Shown here in pieces: positions 35,834 through 47,543 of a stretch of DNA of 64,000 nucleotides. The notes beneath the pieces are model-generated. The model saw only the letters and a program-made list of their open reading frames with translations. It had not been told where the DNA came from and ran no database searches. The stretch comes from Endocalyx cinctus (lineage: Eukaryota > Ascomycota > Sordariomycetes > Amphisphaeriales > Apiosporaceae), in NCBI GenBank assembly GCA_001600455.1, contig BCKC01000008.1, positions 655,345 through 719,344 on the forward strand, given 5' to 3'. A program made the translations under genes and the position numbers. Position 1 is the stretch's first letter. Each line of letters opens with the position of its first letter.

Positions 35834-36459
35834 ATTTTTTTTTATTTTTCATCAAATTAAGAAAAGTGTCTTCTTTTTCTAATTATCCGATATACCATTA
35901 AATAAACATTAAATTCCCCAATTTGGTAGTATTCTCCTCCCCTGGTACTGTAACAAATAGGGGGCTATGCCGCTGTGTAGATTTTTAAGCCACTAAAGTT
36001 ACCGTTAGGCTACTCCTCTACTCCCTAACGAGACCTATAACTTAAGTACTAAATAGGCACTAAGTCCCCTAGAACAACTAAACACATAGGCGGGCTAGCC
36101 GAATGGCTGCGCTCCTTTGACTCGTAGAGTACATGTCGGCGAGTATGACAACAAGTGGGAGGATCTTTGTTATAGTAGGCCAGGTCATCATCCTCCGAAT
36201 CTTTACGAGCACTCGATTCACAATTAAAATCAGCTAAAACCTGAGGCCTTACCGACCGAATGAAAAATGAGACATAAAATAGCATTCAGGATAGTCTATC
36301 TCTACTACAATTTCTAAGATCTTTCGTATCCCAAATCCTTTATAGCCTATCATATAAAAGTCTTCGGAAAAAAAAAAAAAAAAAGCTGGCCAGATGAGTC
36401 ATGAAAGCTCATTAGAGTCTACATACATATATATATTACATATATATATATCCTTTGAC
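35834..36459. other. Convergent intergenic region
   Basis: AT-rich region between two converging genes, with a 17-base A run (36368-36384) and TA-rich microsatellite sequence near 36425-36450. The segment at about 36088-36150 looks superficially like a tRNA D-arm but lacks the rest. Confidence 0.6.
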
Positions 36460-38348
36460 TTAGACAAATTTGCTATCCTTTACAACGTACATATCTACGT
36501 ATTCATCAACCGACAAAGACTCCAGCTTTTTACGATCCACACCGAGCTTCACCAGCTGCTTAACATGTGCCTCGGGGAAATGCGGTCCCAAGTGCCTGTG
36601 GTACTTAGCGAGGATATGAGGTTTAGCCTCTTCTCTCCTCAGTCGGTGTCCCAAGGGAGCCTCGACCACCACCTCGTCCAAAACGGTACCGTCGTTTAAC
36701 TCGACAGTCAGGGCGTTGGAGATAGTTCGCAGCTCGGGGTCATGGTAGTCCTTGGTGTACTGCGGGTCTTCCACGCACTTGATCTTCTGTCGGAGCGACT
36801 CCACCAAGGGCGAGGTTGCCGCCTCGCCGCCATCGGTATAGTCGGTGGCTTCTAAGCGACCAAAGACGAGCATCACCGCGCACATGTACTGGATACAGTG
36901 GTCTCGGTCGGCGAAGTTGTCCATGGGCTTGAATTGTTTGTCGATGATACGAACGCAAGCTTCGTGTGTTCGGCAGGTAATGCCCTTGATATCCGCCGCC
37001 GACTTACCCATCTCCTTCAACTTGTTGTGGATCTTGGACGACGCCTCCACGGCCGTCTGAGAGTGAAACTCGGCTGCGCGTTCAGGTAAGTATCAAGTTC
37101 CATAATAACTTAGGGAAAAAGAAAAACGGGTGTCTAGAATTGGGGATAGCAAACCTGGATAGGAAACCTTGAACAAGACATTTTCCATTACATAGCTGCC
37201 ATAGGATCGCTGGAATTCGAATTTGTTGCCCTTGAATAAGACATCGTAGAAACCCCAGACGGGGGCAGACAAGACGGTGGGGATACCAGGCTCTCCTTTC
37301 ATCACTTTCAGAGCCAAGTTGACGGCTCTCTGGCAAGCGTCTCCGGCGGCCCACGATTTTCGAGACATCGTGTTAGGAGAGTGTCGGTAAGTTCGCAAGC
37401 TCTGGCCGTCAACCCAAGCCTGTGTAACAGCATCGGCAATCTGAGTCTCGCTCAGGCCAAGCATCTGAGAGACAACAGCAGTGCTAGCCACCTTGACTAG
37501 AACGACATGGTCTAGCCCAACCTTGTTGTACGAGTTAAGGAGCGCGAGGCAGCCCTGGATCTCGTGCGCCTTGATCATTCCCTCGAGAATATCCTTAATT
37601 GTGAAGATTTTACCACCGGCGAGCTTACCACCGGCCTTGTTCGTTCGATTTACCCAATCAGCAACGGCGAGGATTGCACCCAAATTGTCCGAAGGATGGC
37701 CCCACTCGGCGGCTAACCAACAGTCGTTGTAGTCGAGCCACCGGATCATGGCGCCAATGTTGAAGGCACCATTGACGGGGTCGAGCACGAAGTCTGTACC
37801 GGGAACCTTGGTGCCATTAGGCACAACAGTACCTGGGACAATAGGACCGAGTAGCTTTGTGCATTCTTTAAATCGTAGACCTTCGAGACCACAGCCGAGA
37901 GTGTCGAGGAAAACCCATCTTGCGGTATCGAACTATAGTTGACCAAAAAGAGGTTAAGAATTGAGGCACCGGTTAGCCGCGGTTATCTCCCAATAGTTGA
38001 GGTTTTACGTAGGCGGGGTATTGGTGAGCCAATTATTCAACTTACAGCTAACTCGGAGTCAATTGGCTTCGTAACATAACTAGCGATATCCTTAATTTCA
38101 GGATCGTATTCTCTTCCTTCTTGAGACATGGTAGGAGCAGATTGTCGAGCAGTGGTGGTGGAGAAAGAAGCAAGTCGGGAAGAGGTGTTGGCAGTTCTCG
38201 AAGCGGTGGAAGCTAATGAGGATGGGTATGACGAAAGCGCTTTAGCTCTAGACGATAGGCTTATAGGAACCGTACGCTGAAAAGCGGATGTCGGATGGGG
38301 TCGTAGCGATTTCGAAGCTGTTCGTAGACTTCGGCTGAGGGTAGACAT
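36460..38348 (-). CDS. prpD: 2-methylcitrate dehydratase (mitochondrial, PrpD family)
   Basis: Predicted 564 residues from three exons: 38046-38348, 37155-37932 and 36460-37073. Residues 1-70 are rich in Arg, Ser and Thr with no acids early ([20 protein letters not shown]), a typical mitochondrial presequence. The mature part has the MmgE/PrpD family core: [74 protein letters not shown] and [14 protein letters not shown]. The enzyme dehydrates 2-methylcitrate in the methylcitrate cycle, which clears propionyl-CoA. The second intron (37074-37154) has a weak donor (GTTTGC), but joining there restores the family motif exactly. Divergent from the short-chain dehydrogenase. Confidence 0.95.
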
Positions 38349-39413
38349 GATTATCACCTCCAGCAGACTTGAAAGTGAGTTTCAAGGTTGTAACTTGTAA
38401 AATCCAAGAAAAAGAGAAGAAAAGAGAAGGTCTATTAAATGTAGAGCCACGGAGTACTACACAGTAAGTAAATACTTACTGAATTAGTGCCAATTCCGAG
38501 GCCTACGGCAAGTATACTAACGGGCCTGGTTCCCCAGCTTATAGCACCTTAGAATGAATAGGTGCGTAAGTAAGTAAGAATATAAGTAAAAATACCCTAT
38601 TCGGTTATTGGGGCCAAACATGATAGTGGGGTTCGCCAGTGGGAACGGGGGAAATCTCCAGATTTATACCGTATTTACTACAAGTAACTAGCTGTTTAGC
38701 AACACCTTCTCCTCATTATTGAAACCAACCTTGGAAAAGCTTATCCTCGGCTCAGTTTATTACAGGCTACTCCGAGGCACGACATGGCAGCATGGCTGCA
38801 TGGGTATGGGACTTGTACATGTAGTTGGAATTGATCAGGCATACTACACTTCACAATTCAAAATATACATATACAGGCATGAAAACTAAAGACGCCGATA
38901 AGAATAATGACATTGGCTTCTCGAGTAGACAATTGGGCTCTAGCATGAAGAGAGGATAAAGAAGAGGGGTAAGGAAGAGAAAGTAGAGAACTAGAAGAAT
39001 TCATTATCGAAAGAAAGAAAAACAAAAATAAGTATACTAGAAGCAATGGAATTTGTAAAAACTATGTTTTTTTTTTAAAAAAAAAAACGGTAAATATAAA
39101 TATTCAAAAATAAGAGGTATTTCTCTCTACCTCCACCAGAACTAAGCCAACGCGGCGATAACATCACTTCCGAATTATCGTCATCGCACTTTATTATCGG
39201 AGCTCCATGGTGGGGGTTTCGCTAGTGGGGTATCACGGGTTGCTTCCGCCGCCTACGGCCTATAGGTTAGGTTCCGAAACTAGCTTATCTTTGAATTCTT
39301 ATATATCTAAAACCTCCCAAATAATAAGAAATGATGTAGAAATAGCATAGTAAGAAGGAGTAATAAATATTCATATACCCGTCTTCTGTCTTGGGTGAAC
39401 AGCATCATCATCA
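38349..39413. promoter_or_regulatory. Divergent promoter region, prpD / short-chain dehydrogenase
   Basis: About 1.07 kb holds the 5' regions of both genes. It is AT-rich with a T run then A run at about 39067-39087. I see no specific operator. Confidence 0.5.
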
Positions 39414-40266
39414 ATGGCCTCGAGTCTCTCCGGAAAGGTAATACTACTCACAGGCGCCGGAAGCGGTATCGGTCGAGGCACCGCCCTCAAACTCCACAGC
39501 GTCGGCGCCATTCTCGCTCTAACTGACATCAACGAGCCAAGCGTATCCGAGACGCTGAAGCTCTGCGACGGCGAACAGACCCAGAAACATGCCACCTGGA
39601 TTCTCGACGTCTCGTCCTCGTCCTCGGTAGAGAGATGCGTGGCAGAGATCGTCTCCAAATTCGGCCGTATCGACCACGTCTTCAACTGCGCCGGCATCAA
39701 CCCGACGGTGATGCCTCTAGCCGAGACGCCCGAAGCCCACTTCGACAAGCTCGTCGGCGTCAACCTCAAGGGCTTGTTCAACGTGACGAAAGCGACCATC
39801 CCCCACGTGACGGCCCCCGGAGGCAGCTACGTCAACGTGAGCTCCATCTCCGGCTGGAACGCCAGCGCGAACACGGCCGTGTACTGCGCGACCAAATTCG
39901 GCGTCATCGGTTTCTCGAAATCCGTCGCCCTCGAGCTCGGCCCGAAGGGGGTCAGGGTCAACGTCGTGGCCCCCGGCTATATCGATACGCCCACTAACGC
40001 GGGTATAGCTAAGGGTACCCAGGAAGCGAGATCGAGGATGGAAAAGGGGAATGCGCTGGGAAGGATGGGTAAGCCTGACGATATCGCCGATGTAAGTACC
40101 GCGCCTGTGCGAAACGGGATATAGATCTCGCCAGTTTTTTTTTTTAATTCAAGGATCCGACTACTAATACAATTTTTCACTTTAGGTGGTCGCGTTCCTC
40201 ATGAGCGACGAGGCAAGGTATATGAATGGCAGCGTTGTCGAGGTAGATGGAATGCTTGTCAGGTAA
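39414..40266 (+). CDS. Short-chain dehydrogenase/reductase (classical SDR)
   Basis: Predicted 252 residues, exons 39414-40091 and 40186-40266. The 94-nt intron has donor GTAAGT, CTAAT branch-like site and acceptor TTTAG; phase 0. The Rossmann cofactor loop is TGAGSGIG (13-20). Asp38 after the second strand (ALTDIN) suggests a preference for NAD over NADP. NCAG lies at 91-94. The catalytic set is SS (143-144), Y157 and K161 in YCATK. The end, VVAFLMSDEARYMNGSVVEV, is the usual SDR C-terminus. Substrate unknown. Exon 1 is distinctly GC-rich. It converges on the OPT transporter gene with a 316-bp gap. Confidence 0.93.
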
Positions 40267-40582
40267 CCTCAGAACTTATCGACTGAGTGACGGAGTCAGC
40301 AAGTGGTTGGTGAATCGTATTTCGAGAAGCGAGAAGCGCCATTGTCATTCAAAATCAGATAGAATAGTAAATAAAAGTAATATTGAGATGATATCTCGAC
40401 TAGCTATTCATACAAAATTCATCTATCCGCCTTTCCGTCCGATACTCAACAGAGCAACTCCCCGGGAAGTGATTGATATCCATGTTTTTCATTTCTTAAA
40501 ATAAAATAAAAAAACGAGCTATAATAAGCTTCAAATCCGCAACCATAAAACACCTATGCGCGTTTACGCCAACGTCAAACAT
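40267..40582. other. Convergent intergenic region
   Basis: Shared 3' flank of the SDR and OPT genes. A-rich, with no feature recognised. Confidence 0.6.
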
Positions 40583-42557
40583 TTAAGGCCAAGATTTCGG
40601 TCCAAATGTCTCGCCTTCGGCCACGTAACTCTTGATGGCCGTTCCGAGCTGATCCATATTCTGGTAGACCCCGACGTTACCGTACCACTGAGGCGCGGTG
40701 GCGGAAGTGAGATACAGCGTGAAGAAAATGATGATGGTGGACAGGATAAGCCCACAGTCGAGAGCAGCCGACGTGACGTAGTTATACTGCATCCACCAAC
40801 CATGCCATCTTCTCTTGATGAAGAAATTGAACACCATGCCGACAGCTCCCCAGCAGACTATGAAATAAGGTCACGTTAGCAGGATGGTCTTAGGTGTAGA
40901 CGTTAGGTAAGAGCGCGCGCGTCTCTACGCCGGTACATGGCGGGAAATACGGCTCGGAATTAGTTGGGATTTTTTACTCACTATAAGTGTAGGCCGTCGC
41001 GGGCGGGATATACCCGGAACCGCCGTAGATCAGGGGAAAGTTTATATAGCGGAAGACCGACTTGGGCCAGCGACGAGCCAGGAACCAGCCGATGACGGGG
41101 GTGACGGCGCCGAGGAGCCAAAACCACTGGAGGGGCGCGTACAGGGCGGAGCCGCTAAACATGCGCGCCGGGCCAATGGCACCCCAGATGATAGACGCGG
41201 TATAAAAGACCCTGCCGCCGGGGCAGGTGTAGCTGTTTTCTTGATCTTCGCTGCAGACGTTGGGGATGCTACCGAGCGCCCAGTTCATCACGGCGATCTG
41301 GACGATGCCGGACCAGACCGAGGCGACTAGCTGCGACCAGAACATCGTGCGCGGAGGGACTTTCATGTAGTGGCCCAGCTTGAGATCTTGGGCGAAGTAT
41401 AGAGCCTGAGATATGCAAATGGTACCGTAGTTTTTAAACATCATCATGGCCAGCGGGTGACCCGGTAGCATGTAACCGACGACAAACTCGGTCAGGACGT
41501 TCAGTCCGAGTTGAATGTTGGTGATAGCTTGGACGATCCCGACGGGAATTGTCCACACGATCGGAAGAATGAGACAAATAACGTATGCCCAGGCGGGGAA
41601 TTCGGTAGGCCAGGCGGTAACGACGACAAACGATAGGGCAACCATAACGACGAAAAGAGCTAGATACCACTGTTCGAAAATCAAGGTTAGATATTTATAA
41701 ATAGTGTGTTTCCTTTTAAAGTCATAAATCTGAAGATAAAGCAGACAAGACATCCTGAAATTTTCAAACCCCCCATCATCGCAATGGTGCAACTACACTT
41801 TTCGGTGATGCCTGGAGCGTAAAAGGAAACAGGAAAGGAACGGCGGCTACTAACCCAATCTGGAGCATCGCGATACTTCTTCATCAATCGCATGTGGACG
41901 TCGTCTGGTATTCCAGGTTAGCATTTATAGACCCCCTAATATAGTAGAGCCCAGCGGTATGGTGTTTACCGATGGTGGAGGCAAATAGTGCTTACCTTCT
42001 TGATTGCGAGCTGACTTCCATTGGGCCACGATCTGAGGCCCGTGGTACAAAACGACGTGAACGATGACCGCCGCAACAGCAGCGAAGCTCATGGCGTAGC
42101 AGAGTGCGAACTGGGTACTAAGAAACAAAGGAGAATACGCGTGATAAGCCTCTTCGTCGAGGACGAGCTTGTCGGTCAAGATCCGTGTGACATTGTACAC
42201 AGCCCCCGTGTTGTCGAAGGCGCTCGACGACTGGACCACCAAATAATCGGAATACCACACACCCGAGAAGTGGATCCCCATCGAGAAGATGACGAAGAAT
42301 ACGATCACGCCAATAACGGTGTTGGCCACGGCGTGAAATGGGGGGACGAGCGGGGACAAGGCGTATCCCGAAACCACCGTCCAATCGAGCGTCGTCGGCA
42401 AAATGCCCCAACCGTGGAGGCCGCCGAAGACCTTGTTGACGACCACGTTATTCGGAGCTATCCAGCAAGCAAAAGTGAAGTAGGAGAGACCCTGGAAGAT
42501 CCAACCTGGGAAGAAGTACCAAACCTAATATGAATTATGCCTGTCAGCTTCCGTTGC

Positions 42558-42589
<32 letters not shown>

Positions 42590-43727
42590 CACGACAAGAG
42601 ATGGTGGAAAAAGGGGGGCCACCTGGGCTTCTGTTTTTTAAAAACTCGAAAGACTTACGAAACCTCCGCTCATGACGTAAATAAACCACCGGTATCGTCC
42701 GATGCTCCAGCCGTCGGTCTTCTCAGGGTCCGAAGGGGAGTGATCGTGAAGTGTGTAAAACAGGGAGGCGTTGACCAGGTCCGAAGGCCATATCATAGCA
42801 GCGGGCCAAACGAGAAATCGTCGCGAAATTCCGGCTAAGCCGTATCCAGTGCAAAGGGTCGTGATACCAAATAGCAACTGGAAACCCCATCCGAAGTTTT
42901 GCTTGTCTATCACATGCTTGTCAGTAACCTGGCGATCGTCGACGTGGACTAAGGCGAGAGAGAGATGACTAACACCACACCTGCTGAGCGATGAGTACGT
43001 CGGTAGCATATAACACGCCACCTCCGTAAGCTGCCTATTATTTGTTGGTTACACGTTCTAATAAATAAATCCTATGGTGTGGTCCATAAACTCACGTTCG
43101 ACATGGCGACAATTATGACATGCTCTTTGAAATTGAACTTTCCCGGTCTGAAGTTGAATTTTACGCCCATCACGTTGAATTGGTAGTCGGGGAAGATCAT
43201 ATCCCAAAGCAATCCCATGGGATAGGAGATAAGCTGGATAACGGAGGTGGTAATGGTGATGCTGGGGTTTCGGAGAGAGAACAGCATGTTAATGGCTGAT
43301 CCTGCTGTGCAGAGGACGAGACCGATGACCCAGGCGCGAATAGTGTTGGCCGGTAGATCAACATCGTAATTCCTCACGGAGGCACGCACCTTTAACGAGA
43401 CAAGTTAATAATATGATTTCAGGTATAACAAAAGAGATAATAAATTCCAGCCGTGGTGTTATGGGTGCTCACTTCAGGATAAGGACTGTTATCCTCTACT
43501 AAGGCCGCCTCGACCTTAAGACCCTTTTCCGTATCACCGCTAGCGATTATATCATCCACCTGGTTAATTTCCTCAATTGGCATGTTCGGGTCGAGCTTAT
43601 GCTGGTGCTCGAAGTCTTTCAGCGTAGTCAGAACTTCTACTCCCGAGCTGGCGGCCTCCTTCGACGAGCTGGACGAAGGAGGCTCGCCCTCGAGGACGCC
43701 CCGCTTACGAAAACTAAAGAGCGGCAT
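40583..43727 (-). CDS. OPT family oligopeptide transporter
   Basis: Predicted 799 residues from eight exons: 43473-43727, 43096-43389, 42974-43034, 42659-42906, 41996-42524, 41855-41904, 40982-41669 and 40583-40857. Phases agree at every junction. The soluble N-terminus is followed by the family's first motif, RASVRNYDVDLPANTIRAWV, and many membrane helices. Characteristic OPT segments include YATDVLIAQQVWYKQNFGWG, LVWPAAMIWPSDLVNASLF, GVWYSDYLVVQSSSAFDNTG, VHMRLMKKYRDAPDWWYLA, and PPRTMFWSQLVASVWSGIVQ. The protein should import small peptides (or related ligands) with protons across the plasma membrane. The third junction (GTTAGT donor at 42973) was chosen because it alone gives the family sequence QVWYKQNFGWGFQ. 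One intron carries a 28-base A run, read as U in the transcript. Confidence 0.93.
42558..42585. repeat. 28-base A run inside an OPT intron
   Basis: In the transcript this is a run of 28 U about 35 bases upstream of the 3' splice site (intron 42525-42658), just before the branch-like CTGAC. It is one of the longest homopolymers seen in the window. Confidence 0.9.
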
Positions 43728-46407
43728 TTCTACGTGTTCATTTGCACGAGTTTGTAGCTAGTCAGAAGAGAAGAACGAAAGAAACACTAGCCGGCGGTGG
43801 AGGAAGTTTCGCAGGTCCGGATTAGTGGGAGCTACTTATATGTATATTAAGTAGAGAAACCCGACCCAGAAACCTTATCTGGGTCAAGAGTTCTCTTTAT
43901 GGCTCATAAAAGTAATTTCCAGACGGGTCGATGTAGCAGACGGACAGTGGGGTGGCCTACGTCTCGGTTACCGACTGTATTCCCGGGATGTCACGAAGCT
44001 CACGTCCAGGGACTGGCGTGGTATTGGTCCTGTTCCCAATATTGCCTACGCATTTTTATCGGAAGATCGAATCCAGGATCAGTAAACTCGCCTAAATTGG
44101 GAAAACCCAGCTGAAGGGAAACGCCACCGTATCTCTATCTACTCGAATGGAGCATAGGAACCTGCCGTGGTAACCGCGTAAGAGCCCACATGATATATTT
44201 GGGGTTTTAGTGAGCTCGTTATTCCCAGACCCAGACCAGTACATGATACGTGCGATAACACCCCGTTATCATTGTCTCCTTGCTTCACATTCTCTTACGC
44301 ATTATTGGAGATCATCAGAAGAAGGTAAAATGATTAGAAGTAGCTTGCCACCGTATTGGAACATGGTATGACAGAGGTTTGACACGTTACGTTGCCCATT
44401 ATCCAATAAGTTTATGTGATTTTATCACCTCACCAGATAAATGCGAGATAGTGAGAAATCACGTTAATCATGATTTTATAACAAATGGAATAGCCGTCTG
44501 TTAGGTTCAGAGTGCTAGTCGGATAAAATATTTGTTAATGTGGGTGTCACTATTAATGGCGCGGCGACCCCAGTCCGATACGACGACGTTGATAATTTCC
44601 CCGCCCCTCATTCGGGATACGACCGGGTGCTAACGTAGAAACTCTACACTAACGGAAGATAAGAATGGGTAGAAGGCTTGGTTTGACCTCCATACTCCAC
44701 ATCCTTGATCATCGTAGTATGGATTTTACTACTTGATCATCACATCTTATGTTACTAATATGAGAAGGTCGAGTTGAAGTGGTTGTCTGCATGAGAGCTT
44801 GACCCTGCTACGATAACTAGAGACACCTACTAAAGACTGGATATTACGGAGTAGTGGAAACCCATAACGAACTTAGAATATACGCCTAACTTGAAAACAC
44901 CAAAAACTTCTTGCTCGAAAATTGAAATACTCCATCGAATACGAGTCCACGATAAGTGCCGCACATGAACCATGCCGAATCGAATCAACGCCTACCTAGA
45001 TAATTAGGTATTTAAAAGAAAATAAAATTCAACATGAGGACGTATGGGCGTGTACGTTAGAGGGATTAAAATTAATCCTTTGGGGGCAACCCATATGAAT
45101 AAAAATGTCAACACCCCACGACCTTGCTCGCCCTATCGTACACCTCAACTATTTGCGAGGTATCTTCTGTTTTTCCTCTTTCTCTCCCTCTTTCTCCCCC
45201 CCCCCCCCTCTCTCTCTCTCTTTTTTTTTTTTTTGGAGAGACGGTTTATTATTTACAGGATCCGATAGAACCCTTATCTTCTTGATCCGCGCGCAGTTTA
45301 TTACCATTTTAAGAGAAGTATTACTTGCTTGGAAGCTCCCGGATGGGAGAGACCTTTGACCTTTCACGGATGGGGCTTCAATTGGATCATAACTCAATTA
45401 CGGCCTTCATTTATCAAATACAAGTAAAATCATATACCGCAACTACAAGTATACTATTTAAATTTTACATAGTAAGTACCCACGATTGTATACTGCGGTC
45501 TCATTTATACTAGTATCGATACCCCTGCCAAGTGTGTTGGGTGCCAGCGTACGTAATACACACACAGATAAGCCTTTAATAGCGCGTACTATGTACGTGT
45601 ACCAGTACGGAGTATATATATACGTATATGTGCTTTGTAGTTTTGGGTAGGTAACTCAATCAACCCCCTATCTCGGCCGAATTACGGTATGATTTAAAAG
45701 TCACCTGGTTGTGTGGCCATAAAATTTTCTTTTAAGACATTGTAGAATGTCTAGAACTGGTGGATCGAAAATGGTACGAATACCAGTCTAATGAATGGTA
45801 GGTAATAACCGAGCTGAGTTAAGTAGGGAAACCAATATTTGGCCATGCTGTAAAATCAAGTTTTTGTATATGCAAATTATGCATTCGAGGTTTTATTTTT
45901 ATTATTTGGTTCGTAGCTACTTAGGTAGTTTATATATTGCGACTCCACGGAAGATGTTCATTTAGCCGACGCTGGTCACGGCAAACACGGATCCTACATT
46001 TATCAATTTTTTACTCCCTTTCTGGGCCATCTATCTAGCTATCCATCGCTTAGCCCAACCTAAAAACTCGACCAGACCATCTTAGCACTCATTCTCTTTC
46101 CATATACGCAATGTGGTATGTTCCGGAAGTAGATTAGGTTCAAATATAACTCTTGTCGTCCTGGACAAAAATCCCATTGTCACAAAGTAGGCGCCCTTGC
46201 ATCACCACACATGGCAGATGCTCGTTTCTGGGACTAGCTTTAAACTGCGTGTCAAAGACTCTCTGAAAATGGATTGATATTTTGCGCACGATTTCCCATA
46301 GAGCGGATAGATACGTTCGGTCAGATTGGCTGTTGTTCGCGGAATCAACATGTTACACCAAACTTGGGGCTCAGGTACGTTGACTCGGCCTGGCCCAAAA
46401 TAATTCG
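43728..46407. other. Spacer, 2.7 kb, no gene seen
   Basis: The OPT gene promoter lies at the left end. There is a polypyrimidine tract (about 45165-45235, including 13 C, alternating CT and a T run), and two TACGGAGTA motifs (44845-44853, 45606-45614). CTTGATCATC is repeated directly near 44703-44746. The MoaE 3' flank is at the right. Short frames over the pyrimidine tract are low-complexity artefacts. Confidence 0.6.
45165..45235 (+). repeat. Polypyrimidine tract
   Basis: About 70 bases, almost all C and T on the plus strand: CTTT/CCCT mixtures, a run of 13 C, CT repeats and a T run. Such tracts can adopt triplex or i-motif forms; no function is shown here. Confidence 0.85.
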
Positions 46408-47034
46408 TCAGTTTCCGGGAGTGGCGGGTGGCTTGAGATCGACCGTTGATGGGTCTGACGCCGAATCCCGTTCGCCTAATTTCTGGCCCATTTGGCCATC
46501 TCGGTTGGCCCTCCAAACGCCCTCCTCACCTTGAAACTCTTCTCGCTTCCATACCTCAACTCGTTCTTTGCAGCACTCAAGAGCTTCCTCGCCGGCTTTC
46601 CAGGCAGCCTGGCGGTGGGGCGAAGAGACGGCGATGAGAATGCTCTCTTCGCCAATAGGCACGGTACCGAGACGATGAACCATAGCTATTGAATTGAGAC
46701 CGTATTTGGCAAGAACGTCTTTACATATCGAAAGCATCGTCCTTAGTGCCAAAGGACTGTAAGCTGAGTATTGAAGTTCCTTGACTGGCTTTCCAGCGAA
46801 GTTATCTCTCGTGGTACCTTTTTATCTTGGTTTTTTAGTTATCAGTAATGAGTGATAAGTAAAATAAGAAATGGTATAATGAAAAGAAGGCTCATGGGTA
46901 TTACCAGCAAATAGAACTATGGCACCAGCTTGAGGGCTACGAACTCGATCCATTGTCACTTTGACATCGAGATAATCATATGTTAGCGCGGCATAACATT
47001 TATCCTCACTAAGTTCAGCCATTTGAGATTCCAT
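46408..47034 (-). CDS. cnxH: Molybdopterin synthase large subunit (MoaE / CnxH)
   Basis: Predicted 179 residues, exons 46905-47034 and 46408-46817. The 87-nt intron (donor GTAATA) joins FAG to TTRDNFAGKPVKELQYSAYS, giving the family's VLFAGTTRDNF motif. Further on come MVHRLGTVPIGEESILIAVS and SPHRQAAWKAGEEALE. The two catalytic lysines known from bacterial MoaE (K119 and K126 in E. coli) correspond to K127 and K134 in CKERVEVWKREE. With the small sulphur-carrier subunit it converts precursor Z to molybdopterin, needed by nitrate reductase and other molybdoenzymes. The C-terminus beyond residue 150 is longer and less conserved than in bacteria. Divergent from the RNA-binding protein gene. Confidence 0.95.
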
Positions 47035-47543
47035 GATCTGTGATTATATATATATCTTGAGAAACTGTTGAATATAATAGAATAATTTTGAATATCAAAT
47101 ATCGGCATTCTTCTTTACAAGGTTGAATTTGGGGTTTGGGATCGGGGTTAACGTTGCGTACCTAGCAGCCTAGGTACCTGATATACCCTACTAAGCTAGC
47201 TGTAAGTAGACAGCTACACAGTACAGTACCTTCTAAATTATGATTGGTCAGTTTACATCCTTTAATATTAGGTACCTCTTAGGTAAGTAAGTACCTTAGG
47301 TATGTACCTTCAATAGCGTACTGTATGCTGCATGCAAGTACGCTCCACCTCACCTGTAAGATTTATTTTTATACACCACCTACGCTCGGTATTATATCAT
47401 CGTTCCATCTTCATACCATCTTCAAAACCCTTGATACACTTTTCAGACTCTTCAACTTTCGTCGATACATTAATGAGTTGAATCAAATCTCTTATTTTTT
47501 CGGATATATAAACACCTATATCTATAGAAATCCCAGAAAGATC
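47035..47543. promoter_or_regulatory. Divergent promoter region, cnxH / RNA-binding protein
   Basis: 509 bp between start codons. It contains the hairpin at 47158-47177, an AGGTACCT palindrome at 47270-47277 and several CTTAGGTA/TACCTTAG words at 47279-47310. An upstream in-frame ATG for the plus-strand gene exists at 47325 but encodes unconserved sequence and is probably leader. Confidence 0.5.
47158..47177. repeat. Small hairpin, 8-bp arms
   Basis: GTACCTAG and CTAGGTAC flank the loop CAGC. It belongs to the same sequence family as the palindromes at 5601, 20907, 26404 and 53699. Confidence 0.75.

Noticed and set aside
36088..36160. tRNA-like start with GCCGAATGG
   Set aside because: No T-arm (GGTTCRAAT), no acceptor-stem pairing and no plausible anticodon arm follow.
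36460..40266. prpD, SDR and acyltransferase as one biosynthetic cluster with the PKS
   Set aside because: prpD has a mitochondrial presequence and fits the methylcitrate cycle; the genes are 14-20 kb from the PKS with housekeeping genes between.
42021..42533. 170-codon plus-strand frame
   Set aside because: Antisense to exon 5 of the OPT transporter, highly charged, no family resemblance.
42907..42980. Alternative OPT splice joining at CAG|GTGTGG with acceptor CGCCAG
   Set aside because: In frame, but it adds VTDKHVID and breaks the family motif; the GTTAGT donor with the GATAG acceptor gives QVWYKQNFGWGFQ and a proper CTGAC branch site.
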